43,276 bases of DNA from Thermoleophilaceae bacterium (lineage in GTDB: Bacteria; Actinomycetota; Thermoleophilia; Solirubrobacterales; Thermoleophilaceae): the NCBI GenBank assembly GCA_025928265.1, contig JAICJV010000018.1:1-43276 (forward strand), given 5' to 3'. The notes under the pieces are model-generated. The model was given only the letters and a program-made list of their open reading frames with translations, did no database searches and had not been told where the DNA came from. Of the stretch, positions 26,580 to 34,619 are shown in pieces. Every line of letters begins with the position of its first letter. Positions within the stretch are counted from its first letter, which is position 1. Both the position numbers and the translations under genes were made by a program.

Positions 26580-27092
26580 CTAGAGGTCGCATTCGTACAA
26601 GATCACGTCGAGGCCCAGCTCGGGGCTGAAGCGCGTGATGCCCGAGGGCGCCCAGCCCTCGCGCTCGTAGAAGGCGCGGGCGCGCGCGTGCGCGTTCGGC
26701 GTCCATAGCTGCGCCTCGGTGTAGCCCGACTCGCGCATGCCCGAGACCGACCACGCGAGGAGGTCGGCGGCGAGGCCGGTGCCCCACCAGGCGGGCGCGA
26801 CGAAGAGCGACCAGAGGTGAGCGCGGCCGGGGATGCGCCGGCGCGGCCTGCCATGGGAGGCGGGCATCCAGCCCGTGAAGCCGGCCAGATCCGGATCGGC
26901 CAGCGCGACGCGCGCGTGGACGTCGCCGCGACTCAGGCGGTCGTAGACCTCGGGTTCCTCCTGCATCGGCGTGCGCGGATTCCACCCGTCCGGCGCGAAG
27001 TCGCGGTAGGTGGCGAAGCCGGCGGCGATCAGGTGGGCGACGATGGTCGCGTCGCGTGGTGTGGCGGGCCGATAGCGGATCTCGGCAGGCAT
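26580..27092 (-). CDS. GNAT-family N-acetyltransferase
   Basis: A 170-residue acetyl-CoA-dependent acyltransferase. It begins IRYRPATPRDATIVAHLI; the core strand/helix is LWSLFVAPAWWGTGLAADLL (acetyl-CoA pyrophosphate loop PAWWGTGLA), then LWTPNAHARARAFYEREGW. ATG 27092 removes a spurious leader. It is divergent from a second GNAT gene with a 32-base gap, so both promoters must lie in or overlap that gap. The substrate is unknown. Confidence 0.9.
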   Translation of the reverse strand: MPAEIRYRPATPRDATIVAHLIAAGFATYRDFAPDGWNPRTPMQEEPEVYDRLSRGDVHARVALADPDLAGFTGWMPASHGRPRRRIPGRAHLWSLFVAPAWWGTGLAADLLAWSVSGMRESGYTEAQLWTPNAHARARAFYEREGWAPSGITRFSPELGLDVILYECDL

Positions 27093-27124
27093 CGCGCGAG
27101 CGTAACCATCTAACGTCGCCGACC

Positions 27125-27676
27125 ATGCCGGCGCTCGCGCCTCCGGATCCACCGCTGACCGACGGCGTCGTGACCCTGCGGGCCTGGCGCGACACCGACG
27201 CCGACGCGCTCGTCCGGATGATGGACGAGCCCGAGGTTGCGCGCTGGACGCGCGCGCCGTCGCCGTACCGGGAGAGCGACGCGATCGCGTGGCTGGCCAC
27301 GCATCCGGTGCTGCTGCGCCGGCGGACCGAGTTGCCGCTGGCGATCACGGATGCGGCCTCGGGAGAGCTGCTGGGGTCGATCGGGCTGCGCTTCCCCGAG
27401 GACGGGCGCGGCGAGTTCGGGTATCTGGTGGCGGCGGCCGCGCGGCGGCGCGGCGTGGCGGCGCGGGCGCTGCGGCTGTACGCGCGCTATGCGTTCGACG
27501 CGCTCGGGGTCGAGCGCCTCGAGGTGCAGATCCAGCCGGCCAACGAGGCGTCGCTGGCGCTGGCGGAGAGCGTCGGGTTCCGGCGCGAGGGGACGCTGCG
27601 CTCGTACACCGTCGTGCGGGGGCAGCGCGTGGATCTCGTGATGCTCTCGATGCTGCCGGGAGAGCTGCGGTCATGA
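27125..27676 (+). CDS. GNAT acetyltransferase of the RimJ/RimL type
   Basis: A 183-residue protein with the RimJ/RimL layout: VTLRAWRDTDADALVRMMD, the FGYLVAAAARRRGVAARALR acetyl-CoA site, VERLEVQIQPANEASLALAE and GFRREGTLR. Such enzymes acetylate ribosomal proteins, antibiotics or small amines. The start is ATG 27125. The structured element at 27678 begins right after its stop codon. Confidence 0.9.
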   Translation: MPALAPPDPPLTDGVVTLRAWRDTDADALVRMMDEPEVARWTRAPSPYRESDAIAWLATHPVLLRRRTELPLAITDAASGELLGSIGLRFPEDGRGEFGYLVAAAARRRGVAARALRLYARYAFDALGVERLEVQIQPANEASLALAESVGFRREGTLRSYTVVRGQRVDLVMLSMLPGELRS

Positions 27677-27677
27677 A

Positions 27678-27771
27678 AAGAGCCGCGCCGGAAATGGAGG
27701 GGTCCGTTCCGCGACGGTCGCGCCGCCCCCGCAGGCCGCGGACCCCGAACATTTCCTTGTATGCGGCTCTT
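27678..27771. repeat. Structured element copy 1 with an extra outer stem
   Basis: The outer stem is aagagccgc (27678-27686) with gcggctctt (27763-27771). The core has P1 ggaaatg/catttcc (27690-27696, 27750-27756), loop GA (27697-27698) / GAA (27747-27749), P2 ggggtccg/cggacccc (27699-27706, 27739-27746) and an inner cgcga/tcgcg hairpin. It fills the gap between the GNAT gene and tRNA-Ala, which converge on it. It shares gcaggccg just before the P2 3' arm with the copy at 35197. Confidence 0.7.
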
Positions 27772-27774
27772 GTG

Positions 27775-28258
<484 letters not shown>

Positions 28259-28260
28259 GA

Positions 28261-28278
28261 CACGAACACTAGTTCGTG
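28261..28278. promoter_or_regulatory. Inverted repeat upstream of the endonuclease gene
   Basis: Arms cacgaac and gttcgtg (7 bp, 4-base centre acta) lie immediately before the GTG start at 28258. The position fits an operator or a start-occluding hairpin for the endonuclease gene. Confidence 0.4.
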
Positions 28279-28305
28279 CCCCCGGACGGAAGAACCTTTG
28301 AGCGG

Positions 28306-28641
28306 TCAGACCACCGAGCGCGCCGGGGCCTCGCCCCAGAGCTGCTCCAGGCGGTAGTACGCGCGCGCATCCGGCGTGAAGATGTGGACGACCGCGTCGA
28401 GGTAGTCCATGAGGATCCAGTGGGCCTGGCGCTCGCCCTCCACGCGCCGCGGAAGCACGCCGTCGCGCTTGAGCTCCTCGTGGATCCCGTCGTGGATCGC
28501 CTTGGTCTGGCGCTCGGTGTTGCCGGAGCACACGATGAAGTAGTCCGTGTAGCCGACGATCTCCCCCACCTCGATCACGCGGATGTCGATCGCCTTCTTG
28601 TCGGCGGCGGCCTCGACGATCCTGTCGACGAGCTCGCTCAT
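28306..28641 (-). CDS. rsfS: Ribosomal silencing factor RsfS
   Basis: A 111-residue protein that binds uL14 on the 50S subunit and blocks subunit joining. Features are AADKKAIDIRVIEV, GYTDYFIVCSGNTERQTKAI, and AHWILMDYLDAVVHIFTPDARAYY without the last residues differing from the family. The ATG overlaps the nadD TGA by ATGA. The length is typical and the order obgE-proB-nadD-rsfS is the usual actinobacterial one. Confidence 0.96.
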   Translation of the reverse strand: MSELVDRIVEAAADKKAIDIRVIEVGEIVGYTDYFIVCSGNTERQTKAIHDGIHEELKRDGVLPRRVEGERQAHWILMDYLDAVVHIFTPDARAYYRLEQLWGEAPARSVV

Positions 28642-29249
28642 TGCGCCCCCACCGCTGCCGACGCGTCGTACAGCGACTGCGCGCCTATGAAGTTCGCCAC
28701 CTTGTCCGGCACGAGGTAGCGGATCGGCTGCCCGGCCGCGGCCCGCGCGCGCACGAGCGTCGACGACACCTCGATCCGCGGCATGTCGAAGAACTCGATC
28801 CGCTCCGGATCGCATAGCGTCCCCAGCCGCTCGACGAGCTCCTCCCTACGCCACTCGTCGCGCTCCGCCACCCCGAGCGCCGCCAGCGACAGGATCTCCT
28901 CCGGGTCGCGCCAAGCCGACAGCGCTGCCGCCTGGTCGCCGCCGATCAAGAGCACCAGCTCCTCGTCGGGCGCTCGCCGGCGCAGCTCGCGCAGCGTGTC
29001 CACCGTGTACGACGGCCCCTGACGGTCGATCTCGATGCGCGACACGCCAAGGCGCGCGTCCGCCGAGATCGCGTACTCGCACATCGTCAGACGCACCTCC
29101 GCACCGGGGTCCAGCTCCAGCGTGCGGTGCGACGGCTGCCCGTACGGCACGAGCACGACCGTCTCCAGCCCGAGCTGCCAGTGCGCCTCCTGCGCCAGTA
29201 CGAGGTGACCGACGTGCGGCGGGTTGAACGCCCCGCCGAAGATCCCGAT
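28638..29249 (-). CDS. nadD: Nicotinate-nucleotide adenylyltransferase, non-standard or disrupted start
   Basis: Makes nicotinate adenine dinucleotide for NAD synthesis. The nucleotidyltransferase signature GGAFNPPHVGHL is present, followed by VLVPYGQPSHR, LIGGDQAAALSAW and the C-terminal VSSTLVRARAAAGQPIRYLV. The first ATG/GTG/TTG in this frame is GTG 29156, which would delete the catalytic signature. Upstream the frame stays open to a TAA without ATG, GTG or TTG. ATC 29249 (before GIFGGAF) is a possible start and is used here (203 residues). Alternatively ATG 29272 in another frame (MVRRP, then TAG) joins by a one-base frameshift near 29258. Confidence 0.88.
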   Translation of the reverse strand: MGIFGGAFNPPHVGHLVLAQEAHWQLGLETVVLVPYGQPSHRTLELDPGAEVRLTMCEYAISADARLGVSRIEIDRQGPSYTVDTLRELRRRAPDEELVLLIGGDQAAALSAWRDPEEILSLAALGVAERDEWRREELVERLGTLCDPERIEFFDMPRIEVSSTLVRARAAAGQPIRYLVPDKVANFIGAQSLYDASAAVGAQ

Positions 29250-29306
29250 CCGCGCTACGGCCGCCTCACCATCCGAATCAGCATCGGTCCAAGGTTACTG
29301 CGGCCG

Positions 29307-29334
29307 AGTCGGCAGTCGGCAATCCGCAGTCGGC
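29307..29334. repeat. Four tandem heptamers between nadD and proB
   Basis: agtcggc, agtcggc, aatccgc and agtcggc follow one another. They resemble short tandem heptanucleotide repeats known from intergenic regions of several bacteria. They lie where proA would be expected, between proB and nadD. Confidence 0.7.
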
Positions 29335-29345
29335 AGAGTGAAGGG

Positions 29346-30437
29346 TCAATCGAGGACGAAATAGTCTCGATGGACCGCCTCCTCCGCCGCCCGCGGCATC
29401 CGCTCCCTCACCGCATCGGTCTTGAGCCCCTTCACCCTGCGCAGCTCGCCGGCCGAGTAGTTCACGATCCCCTTGCCGATCAGGTGCCCGTCGGTGACGA
29501 CGTCCACCGCGTCACCCGCCTTGAACTCGCCCTGCACGTCCACGACGCCCACCGGCAGCAGGCTCGTGCCGCGCTCGCGCAGCGCCCGCTCCGCGCCGGC
29601 GTCCACCACCAGTCGGCCGTGCGACTGCTTCGCGTACTTGAGCCACAGCTTGAAGCTCGACACCCGATGCGCCTGGGGATGGAAGAACGTCCCCTCCCGC
29701 TCGCGCGCGACCGCGCGGAGCACCGTCCCGGGCCGCGTCCCGTTCAGGATCACCGAGGGAATCCCCGCCGCGGTCGCCATCTCCGCCGCCACCACCTTCG
29801 ACCGCATCCCGCCCGAGCCGAGCGGCGACTTCGACATGCCGATGTCGAGCGCCTCCACAGCAGCGAAATCGGTCACCTCCGGAATGAGCGAAGCATCGGG
29901 ATCCTCGCGCGGGTCCGCCGTGAACAGCCCGTCCATGTCGGTCAGCAGGAGCAGCTCATCGGCGCCCAGCAGGATCGCCACCTGAGCCGCGAGGAAGTCG
30001 TTGTCGCCGAACGTGATCTCGTCGGTGGCCGTGGTGTCGTTCTCGTTGATGACCGGCACCACACCCCACTCGATCAGCGTCCGCAGCGTCTGCCGCGCGT
30101 TGAGGTAGTGGCTGCGCGCGCTCATGTCGAAGAACGTGAGCAGCACCTGCGCGCTCTTCAGCCCGCGCGCGGCCAGCAGCTCGTCGTACTCGCGGTAGAG
30201 CTTCCCCTGCCCCACCGCCGACGCCGCCTGGAGACCGTCCATCGCCGTCGGCCGCATCGGCAGTCTCATCAGGTTCATGCCGCGCGCGATCGCCCCCGAG
30301 GTGACGAGCACGATCCGCCGCCCCTCGCGGTACAGCTCCGCCGTCTGGTCGCACACGTGCTCGAGCACGTCCGTGCGCACCTCGCCGCGCTCGTCCGCGA
30401 CGATGCTCGACCCGAGCTTGATGACCGTTGCGCTCAT
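29346..30437 (-). CDS. proB: Glutamate 5-kinase
   Basis: A 363-residue enzyme for the first step of proline synthesis. The kinase domain (about 1-255) has IKLGSSIV, VTSGAIARGMNLM, INENDTTATDEITFGDND and KSPLGSGGMRSKV; the C-terminal PUA domain (about 275-355) has GRLVVDAGAERALRERG and GLVNYSAGELR-like IVNYSAGELRRVKG. It lies 12 bases after obgE. The usual partner proA is not downstream; nadD follows instead. Confidence 0.97.
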   Translation of the reverse strand: MSATVIKLGSSIVADERGEVRTDVLEHVCDQTAELYREGRRIVLVTSGAIARGMNLMRLPMRPTAMDGLQAASAVGQGKLYREYDELLAARGLKSAQVLLTFFDMSARSHYLNARQTLRTLIEWGVVPVINENDTTATDEITFGDNDFLAAQVAILLGADELLLLTDMDGLFTADPREDPDASLIPEVTDFAAVEALDIGMSKSPLGSGGMRSKVVAAEMATAAGIPSVILNGTRPGTVLRAVAREREGTFFHPQAHRVSSFKLWLKYAKQSHGRLVVDAGAERALRERGTSLLPVGVVDVQGEFKAGDAVDVVTDGHLIGKGIVNYSAGELRRVKGLKTDAVRERMPRAAEEAVHRDYFVLD

Positions 30438-30449
30438 CGCCCCGGAAAG

Positions 30450-31748
30450 CTATCTGCGGAACGGTGCGCCCGGATGGAGCTCGAAGACGGTGCCCACGAT
30501 CTCCACGTCGTCGCCGGGCTCGAACCCGGCCGCCTCCAGCTCGCGAATCACGCCGATAGCCCGCAGTCGCTCCTCGATGTAGGCGAGCGCCTCGTCGTTG
30601 TCGATGTCGTGGCGCGCGAAGAGCCGCTCGATGCGCGGGCCGGACACGCGGAAGACGCCGTCGCCGCCGCGCTCGACGCTGAACCCCTCGTCGGCCGCCG
30701 GCCGGTACACGCGGTGCTCGGCAAGGGCCTCACGCGGCGGCGCCGGCGCCTCGGCCGGCACGTGCCGCATGAGCGCCGCCTTGAGCTCGTCCACGCCCTG
30801 GCCGGTCGCGGACGACGTCACGATCACGTCGAGCACCCGCTCGCCGAGCCGCTCCCGCCAGTCCCCCGCGGCGGCCTCGGCGACCTCCGCGGGGACCAGG
30901 TCCGCCTTCGACAGCGCCAGGATCCGGGGGAGCCGCTCGAGCCCCGCCCCGTGCTGCGCGATCTCCGTCTCGATCGTCGCGAGGTTCTCGACCGGGTCGG
31001 ACCCGTCCAGCGGCGCCAGGTCGAGCACGTGCACGAGCAACCGTGTGCGCTCGACGTGCGCGAGGAACTCGTGCCCCAGCCCCGCGCCGCCGCTCGCTCC
31101 CTCGATCAGCCCCGGGATGTCCGCCACCACAAGCTGCCGATCGTCGAGCTCGACCGTGCCGAGAACGGGCTCGAGCGTGGTGAACGGGTAGTCCGCCACC
31201 TTCGGCCGCGCCGCGCTCATCGTCGCCAGCAGCGACGACTTGCCTGCGTTCGGCAGCCCGATGAGACCCGCGTCGGCGAGCAGGCGCAGCCGCAGCTCGA
31301 TCCACCCCTCCTGGCCCGGCAGCCCGCGCTCGGCGAGGCGCGGCGTCTGCCGCGTCGGCGTCGCGAAGCGCTTGTTGCCGCGCCCGCCGGAGCCGCCGCG
31401 CGCCACCACCGCGCGCTCGCCCGGCACGGTCAGGTCCCAGCGCGCCTCGCTCTCGGGGTCGACGACCGTGGTGCCCGGTGGCACGCCCACGAGCAGGTCT
31501 TCCGCGTTCGCGCCGTGCCGGTTGCCGCCCTCCCCGTGCCCGCCGCGCGCCGCCCGGAAGTGCGACCGGCGCCGGAACGGCTGGAGGTCCCGCAGCGACG
31601 CGTCGCAGACGAGCACCACGTCGCCGCCACGCCCGCCGTCACCACCGTCGGGCCCACCGCGCGGAACGTGCGCCTCGCGCCGGAACGACACGGAGCCGTC
31701 GCCGCCGCCGCCGGCCTGAACCCATATGCGCGCGCGATCTGTGAGCAC
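30450..31748 (-). CDS. obgE: GTPase ObgE/CgtA
   Basis: A 432-residue ribosome-assembly GTPase. The glycine-rich Obg fold occupies about 1-158 (GGGGDGSVSFRREAHVPRGG). The G domain follows with GLPNAGKSSLL (G1), DIPG (G3) and SKAD in place of the usual NKxD (G4). The C-terminal OCT domain is about 340-430. The GTG start gives a normal Obg N-terminus. It is co-directional with proB; rpmA, normally next upstream, is 3.5 kb away because of an accessory insert. Confidence 0.97.
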   Translation of the reverse strand: MLTDRARIWVQAGGGGDGSVSFRREAHVPRGGPDGGDGGRGGDVVLVCDASLRDLQPFRRRSHFRAARGGHGEGGNRHGANAEDLLVGVPPGTTVVDPESEARWDLTVPGERAVVARGGSGGRGNKRFATPTRQTPRLAERGLPGQEGWIELRLRLLADAGLIGLPNAGKSSLLATMSAARPKVADYPFTTLEPVLGTVELDDRQLVVADIPGLIEGASGGAGLGHEFLAHVERTRLLVHVLDLAPLDGSDPVENLATIETEIAQHGAGLERLPRILALSKADLVPAEVAEAAAGDWRERLGERVLDVIVTSSATGQGVDELKAALMRHVPAEAPAPPREALAEHRVYRPAADEGFSVERGGDGVFRVSGPRIERLFARHDIDNDEALAYIEERLRAIGVIRELEAAGFEPGDDVEIVGTVFELHPGAPFRR

Positions 31749-31757
31749 GCCACAAAG

Positions 31758-32108
31758 TTAGGCGGCGACGACGCGGTCGATGGCGATTCGCCAGCGGTCC
31801 CCGTCGTCGACGTAGACCACGGTCGCCGCGACGGTGAGCTCCTCGCCGGCCGCGCCCGTCATCGTCATCCGCGAGCTCCCGACCGCCACTCGCTCGCCCA
31901 CAACGACGTCCCCGACGGATGTTCCGAGCCTGATGCCGCCCGCGATCAGCTGCTCGAAACGAGTCCGGAGTGCGCTCTGCCCGCGAGCCTCGGAGCCGTC
32001 CGGGCCCACGATGACCGCGTGCTCGCTCCAACATCCGAGCGCGGCGGCGAGATCGCCCGCGTTGATCGCTGCGGCGAACGCCGACGACGCTTCCTCCGGG
32101 CGCCCCAT
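31758..32108 (-). CDS. SnoaL-like/DUF4440 NTF2-fold protein
   Basis: A 116-residue protein with the NTF2-like pattern: helix EEASSAFAAAINAGDLAAAL, CWSEHAVIVGPDGSEARGQ, and the terminal strands VVYVDDGDRWRIAIDRV. Such proteins are small-molecule isomerases, hydrolases or stress proteins, so no specific function can be assigned. It lies 9 bases upstream of obgE and 22 bases after the diguanylate cyclase gene. Confidence 0.85.
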   Translation of the reverse strand: MGRPEEASSAFAAAINAGDLAAALGCWSEHAVIVGPDGSEARGQSALRTRFEQLIAGGIRLGTSVGDVVVGERVAVGSSRMTMTGAAGEELTVAATVVYVDDGDRWRIAIDRVVAA

Positions 32109-32130
32109 GGCGCCATCAAAGCGGATCGGC

Positions 32131-33165
32131 CTAGTACCAGTAGGTCTCGGCGGTCTCGAGCACGAGCCGCGACAGGGCCGGCTGCGTGCGCCGCCCCCGC
32201 TTCTCCACGTACAGCTCGCTGTCGGCGTGCGCGTGAAGCGCGTCGGAGTGGGTGTACGCGGGGTACGCCGCCACGCCGAACGACGCCGACGTCCGCCTGC
32301 CCAGCGCCGCGCGCAACCGCTCCACCACGGCCCGCGCCCCGTCCACGTCGATCCCAGGCAGGAGCAGCGCGAACTCGTCACCACCGAGGCGCCCGGCCAC
32401 ATCGCTCGGCCGCAGCGCCGAGCGCAACTGGTCCACCACCCAGCACAGGAGCTCGTCGCCGGCCGCATGGCCGTGTGCGTCGTTCACGGCCTTGAACCCG
32501 TCGAGGTCGATCAGCACGAGCGCAACCTCCTCGCCCGAACGGGATGCCCGCGCGAGCTCCGCCTCGGTGTGCTCGTGGAAGCCGCGCCGGTTGAGCGACC
32601 CCGTGAGGTGATCGGTGCGCGACGCCTGCGCGAGCTCGCGGCGCCCGCGCTCAAGCGTGTAGGCCTGCCAGCCGCACATGACCGCGGTCATGCCGAGACA
32701 GCCTGCGACGAACCATGCGAGATCGGCGCCATGAGTGGGCGTGGCGAGTCCCACGGCGAGAGTGCTCGCCACGCCGCCGAAGCCCACGAACACCGCCATC
32801 CCGAGGGGGTAGCAGAGGCCCGCGAAGACGAGCACCGGGAAGAAGACCATGACCAGCGGACTGTCAACACCGCCGTCGAGAATCGCCAGCGCAATGATGA
32901 TCGCGAGGTCCGCGCTGCTCCAGGCGCCGAAGAAGACGTCGCACCAGCGCGTGGCCACGATCCGCTCCGCGCGCGTGACGAACATGACCACAACGGAAAG
33001 CGCCGCGGCGCCGATGAGCGCGGCCATCGTCCCACGGTGCGGCTCACCCCACGTGCACGCGATGTAGGCGCCGACGCTCGCCACGGCGGCGAGCGTCGTC
33101 AAGCAGCCGAGCTTGACGCTGCCCTGCCGGAATCGCAGGTAGCCGGGGTCCTTGTGCGCGTCCAC
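32131..33165 (-). CDS. Membrane diguanylate cyclase (GGDEF) with intact I-site
   Basis: A 344-residue protein. Five to six transmembrane helices (about 18-160) precede a GGDEF domain (about 180-330) with RLGGDEFALLLPG and the product-inhibition site RPSD five residues before GGDEF, so it should make cyclic di-GMP and be feedback-inhibited. LTGSLNRRGFHEH and LIDLDGFKAVNDAHGHAAGD are conserved. GTG 33165 is preferred; an upstream GTG at 33309 would add a leader overlapping the EamA gene. The sensory membrane domain is not recognised. Confidence 0.92.
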   Translation of the reverse strand: MDAHKDPGYLRFRQGSVKLGCLTTLAAVASVGAYIACTWGEPHRGTMAALIGAAALSVVVMFVTRAERIVATRWCDVFFGAWSSADLAIIIALAILDGGVDSPLVMVFFPVLVFAGLCYPLGMAVFVGFGGVASTLAVGLATPTHGADLAWFVAGCLGMTAVMCGWQAYTLERGRRELAQASRTDHLTGSLNRRGFHEHTEAELARASRSGEEVALVLIDLDGFKAVNDAHGHAAGDELLCWVVDQLRSALRPSDVAGRLGGDEFALLLPGIDVDGARAVVERLRAALGRRTSASFGVAAYPAYTHSDALHAHADSELYVEKRGRRTQPALSRLVLETAETYWY

Positions 33166-33196
33166 CAGGCAATCATCGGCGCTCGGGCGCCTCCCT

Positions 33197-33248
33197 TGAG
33201 CGCTCAGGAACGGCGTCCAGGACGTTCGGAGGCCTCGCTCAGGCCTCC
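33197..33248 (-). terminator. Three consecutive inverted repeats at the end of the EamA gene
   Basis: Reading in the direction of transcription: an 8-bp stem ggaggcct/aggcctcc with 5-base loop (33228-33248) spanning the stop codon; a smaller gaac-gtcc/ggac-gttc hairpin (33208-33227); and the 10-bp palindrome tgagcgctca (33197-33206). They probably end the XRE-EamA transcript, though no T-run is present. Confidence 0.45.
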
Positions 33249-34084
33249 GGCGCCTGCCTGCCCGACCCTGTGAGCGACGCGCCGGCGCTGGCCATCGCCA
33301 CCAGCGCAATCGCGATCCCGTCGCGCAGCCGCAGTCCTTGGTCGAGGATCACGAAGCCCGCAAGGGCGGCCATCGCCGGCTCCACGCTCAGCAGAATCCC
33401 GAGCACGCGGGTCGGGAGCGTGCGCAGCGCCGCCAGCTCGAGCGAGTAGGGGATCGCGGACGACAGGATGGCCACCCCGGCGGCCGCAGCCAGCAGCTCG
33501 GGGCGCAGCAGCGCGGATCCCCCGCCGGCGACACCCACCGGCACCAGGAGGACGGCCGCCACGGCCATCGCCAGCGACAGCCCGGAGCCGCCCGGGAAAA
33601 CGCGCCCGATTCGCGCGCTGAGCAGGATGTACGTCGCCCAGAAGACGCCGGCCAGCAGCGCGAACGCGATGCCGCCCGCGTTCACGTGCCCGCCGGCGCG
33701 CGCGAGGAGCAGGATGCCCGCCGCCGCCAGCACCACCCAGACCAGGTCCAGAGCGCGCCGTGACCCGCCGACTGCGACCGCCAGCGGCCCGACGAACTCG
33801 ATCGTGACCGCGATGCCGAGCGGGATCCGGTCGATCGCCTCGTAGAACGACAGGTTCATCGCGGCGAGCGTGACGCCGAACGCGACTGCCAGCGCGAGGT
33901 CGCCGCGGTCGTGGCCCTCGACCACCGGCCGCCAGAGCAGCAGGAGCGCGATCGCCGCGAAGAGGGTGCGCAGGAACACCATTCCGGTCGGGCCGAGGTC
34001 GTCGAACAGCGTCTTCGCGATCGCGCCACCGATCTGCGTGGACATGATTCCGACGAGCACATAGAGAGGCGCGGGGACCGACAT
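33239..34084 (-). CDS. EamA-family (DMT) transporter, RhtA-like
   Basis: A 281-residue inner-membrane protein with ten hydrophobic helices in two EamA repeats. Typical stretches are GGAIAKTLFDDLGPTGMVFL, IEFVGPLAVAV and SSAIPYSLELAALRTLPTRV, as in the RhtA threonine/homoserine exporter group. It lies 18 bases after the XRE-cupin regulator gene, which probably controls it. Export of an amino acid or related metabolite is inferred from the family. Confidence 0.9.
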   Translation of the reverse strand: MSVPAPLYVLVGIMSTQIGGAIAKTLFDDLGPTGMVFLRTLFAAIALLLLWRPVVEGHDRGDLALAVAFGVTLAAMNLSFYEAIDRIPLGIAVTIEFVGPLAVAVGGSRRALDLVWVVLAAAGILLLARAGGHVNAGGIAFALLAGVFWATYILLSARIGRVFPGGSGLSLAMAVAAVLLVPVGVAGGGSALLRPELLAAAAGVAILSSAIPYSLELAALRTLPTRVLGILLSVEPAMAALAGFVILDQGLRLRDGIAIALVAMASAGASLTGSGRQAPEA

Positions 34085-34102
34085 GGCCGCGCAGTCTGGC
34101 GA

Positions 34103-34603
34103 TCAGACAACGATCGCGAGCGCCCGTGCGGCCTGGCGGCCGGTCTCGTACACGCGCGCGACATCCGCCGGGAACGACGCGAAGTCGCCGGTGGCCAGCT
34201 CGGTGATCCGCTCGTGCGGACCCGCGATCAGCTTGCCCTCCACCACGAACAGCTCCTCGCGCGCGCCCGCCGCACGCGGCGGCGACTCGTGGCGCTGGTT
34301 CGGCGACAGCGTCAGCTCGCGCACGCCGTCGCTGATCATGCGCTCCGGTCCATCGGCACGGCCCGCCCGCACCACCCGGATCTCCCCCAGCTCCGGCTCC
34401 TCGAGCAGCTCCGCGATCGGCACGCGAAGCGCATCGGCGATCGCACGCAGCGTGCCCACGGTGGGGTTCGCGCGACCGTTCTCGATGGACGACAGCGTGG
34501 CCTTGCCGATGCCGGTGGCGCGCGCGAGCTCCGAGAGCGACAGATGACACGCGATCCGCAGCCGGCGGACGTTCGCCGCCAACACACCGTTGGCGTCTAT
34601 CAT
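34103..34603 (-). CDS. XRE-family transcriptional regulator with cupin sensor domain
   Basis: A 166-residue regulator. The helix-turn-helix (about 7-62) contains LSLSELARATGIGKATLSSI and NPTVGTLRAIADAL; the C-terminal half is a small cupin (about 90-165; REELFVVEGKL, FPADVARVYET). Starts at 34621, 34612 and 34603 are in frame; ATG 34603 (MIDANGVLAANVRRLR) matches the usual lead. The gene is divergent from a DsbA-family gene, with a palindrome between and over the start codons, so autoregulation is likely. Confidence 0.92.
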   Translation of the reverse strand: MIDANGVLAANVRRLRIACHLSLSELARATGIGKATLSSIENGRANPTVGTLRAIADALRVPIAELLEEPELGEIRVVRAGRADGPERMISDGVRELTLSPNQRHESPPRAAGAREELFVVEGKLIAGPHERITELATGDFASFPADVARVYETGRQAARALAIVV

Positions 34604-34606
34604 GTC

Positions 34607-34619
34607 GAACATAATGTTC
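34607..34619. promoter_or_regulatory. Palindromic operator candidate overlapping two divergent start codons
   Basis: GAACAT-A-ATGTTC is a perfect 13-bp palindrome in an A+T-rich patch. It contains the plus-strand ATG of the DsbA-family gene (34614) and a minus-strand ATG of the regulator (34612), one base apart. A direct repeat tctatc flanks it (34596-34601 and 34622-34627). CATAAT at 34610 resembles a -10 box. Confidence 0.6.

Noticed and set aside
27690-27756. The GA/GAA internal loop as a kink-turn
   Set aside because: A standard kink-turn needs a three-base bulge beside the tandem G-A pairs; only one extra base is present in all three copies.
29307-29334. CRISPR array
   Set aside because: Units are 7 bases with no spacers and no cas genes nearby.
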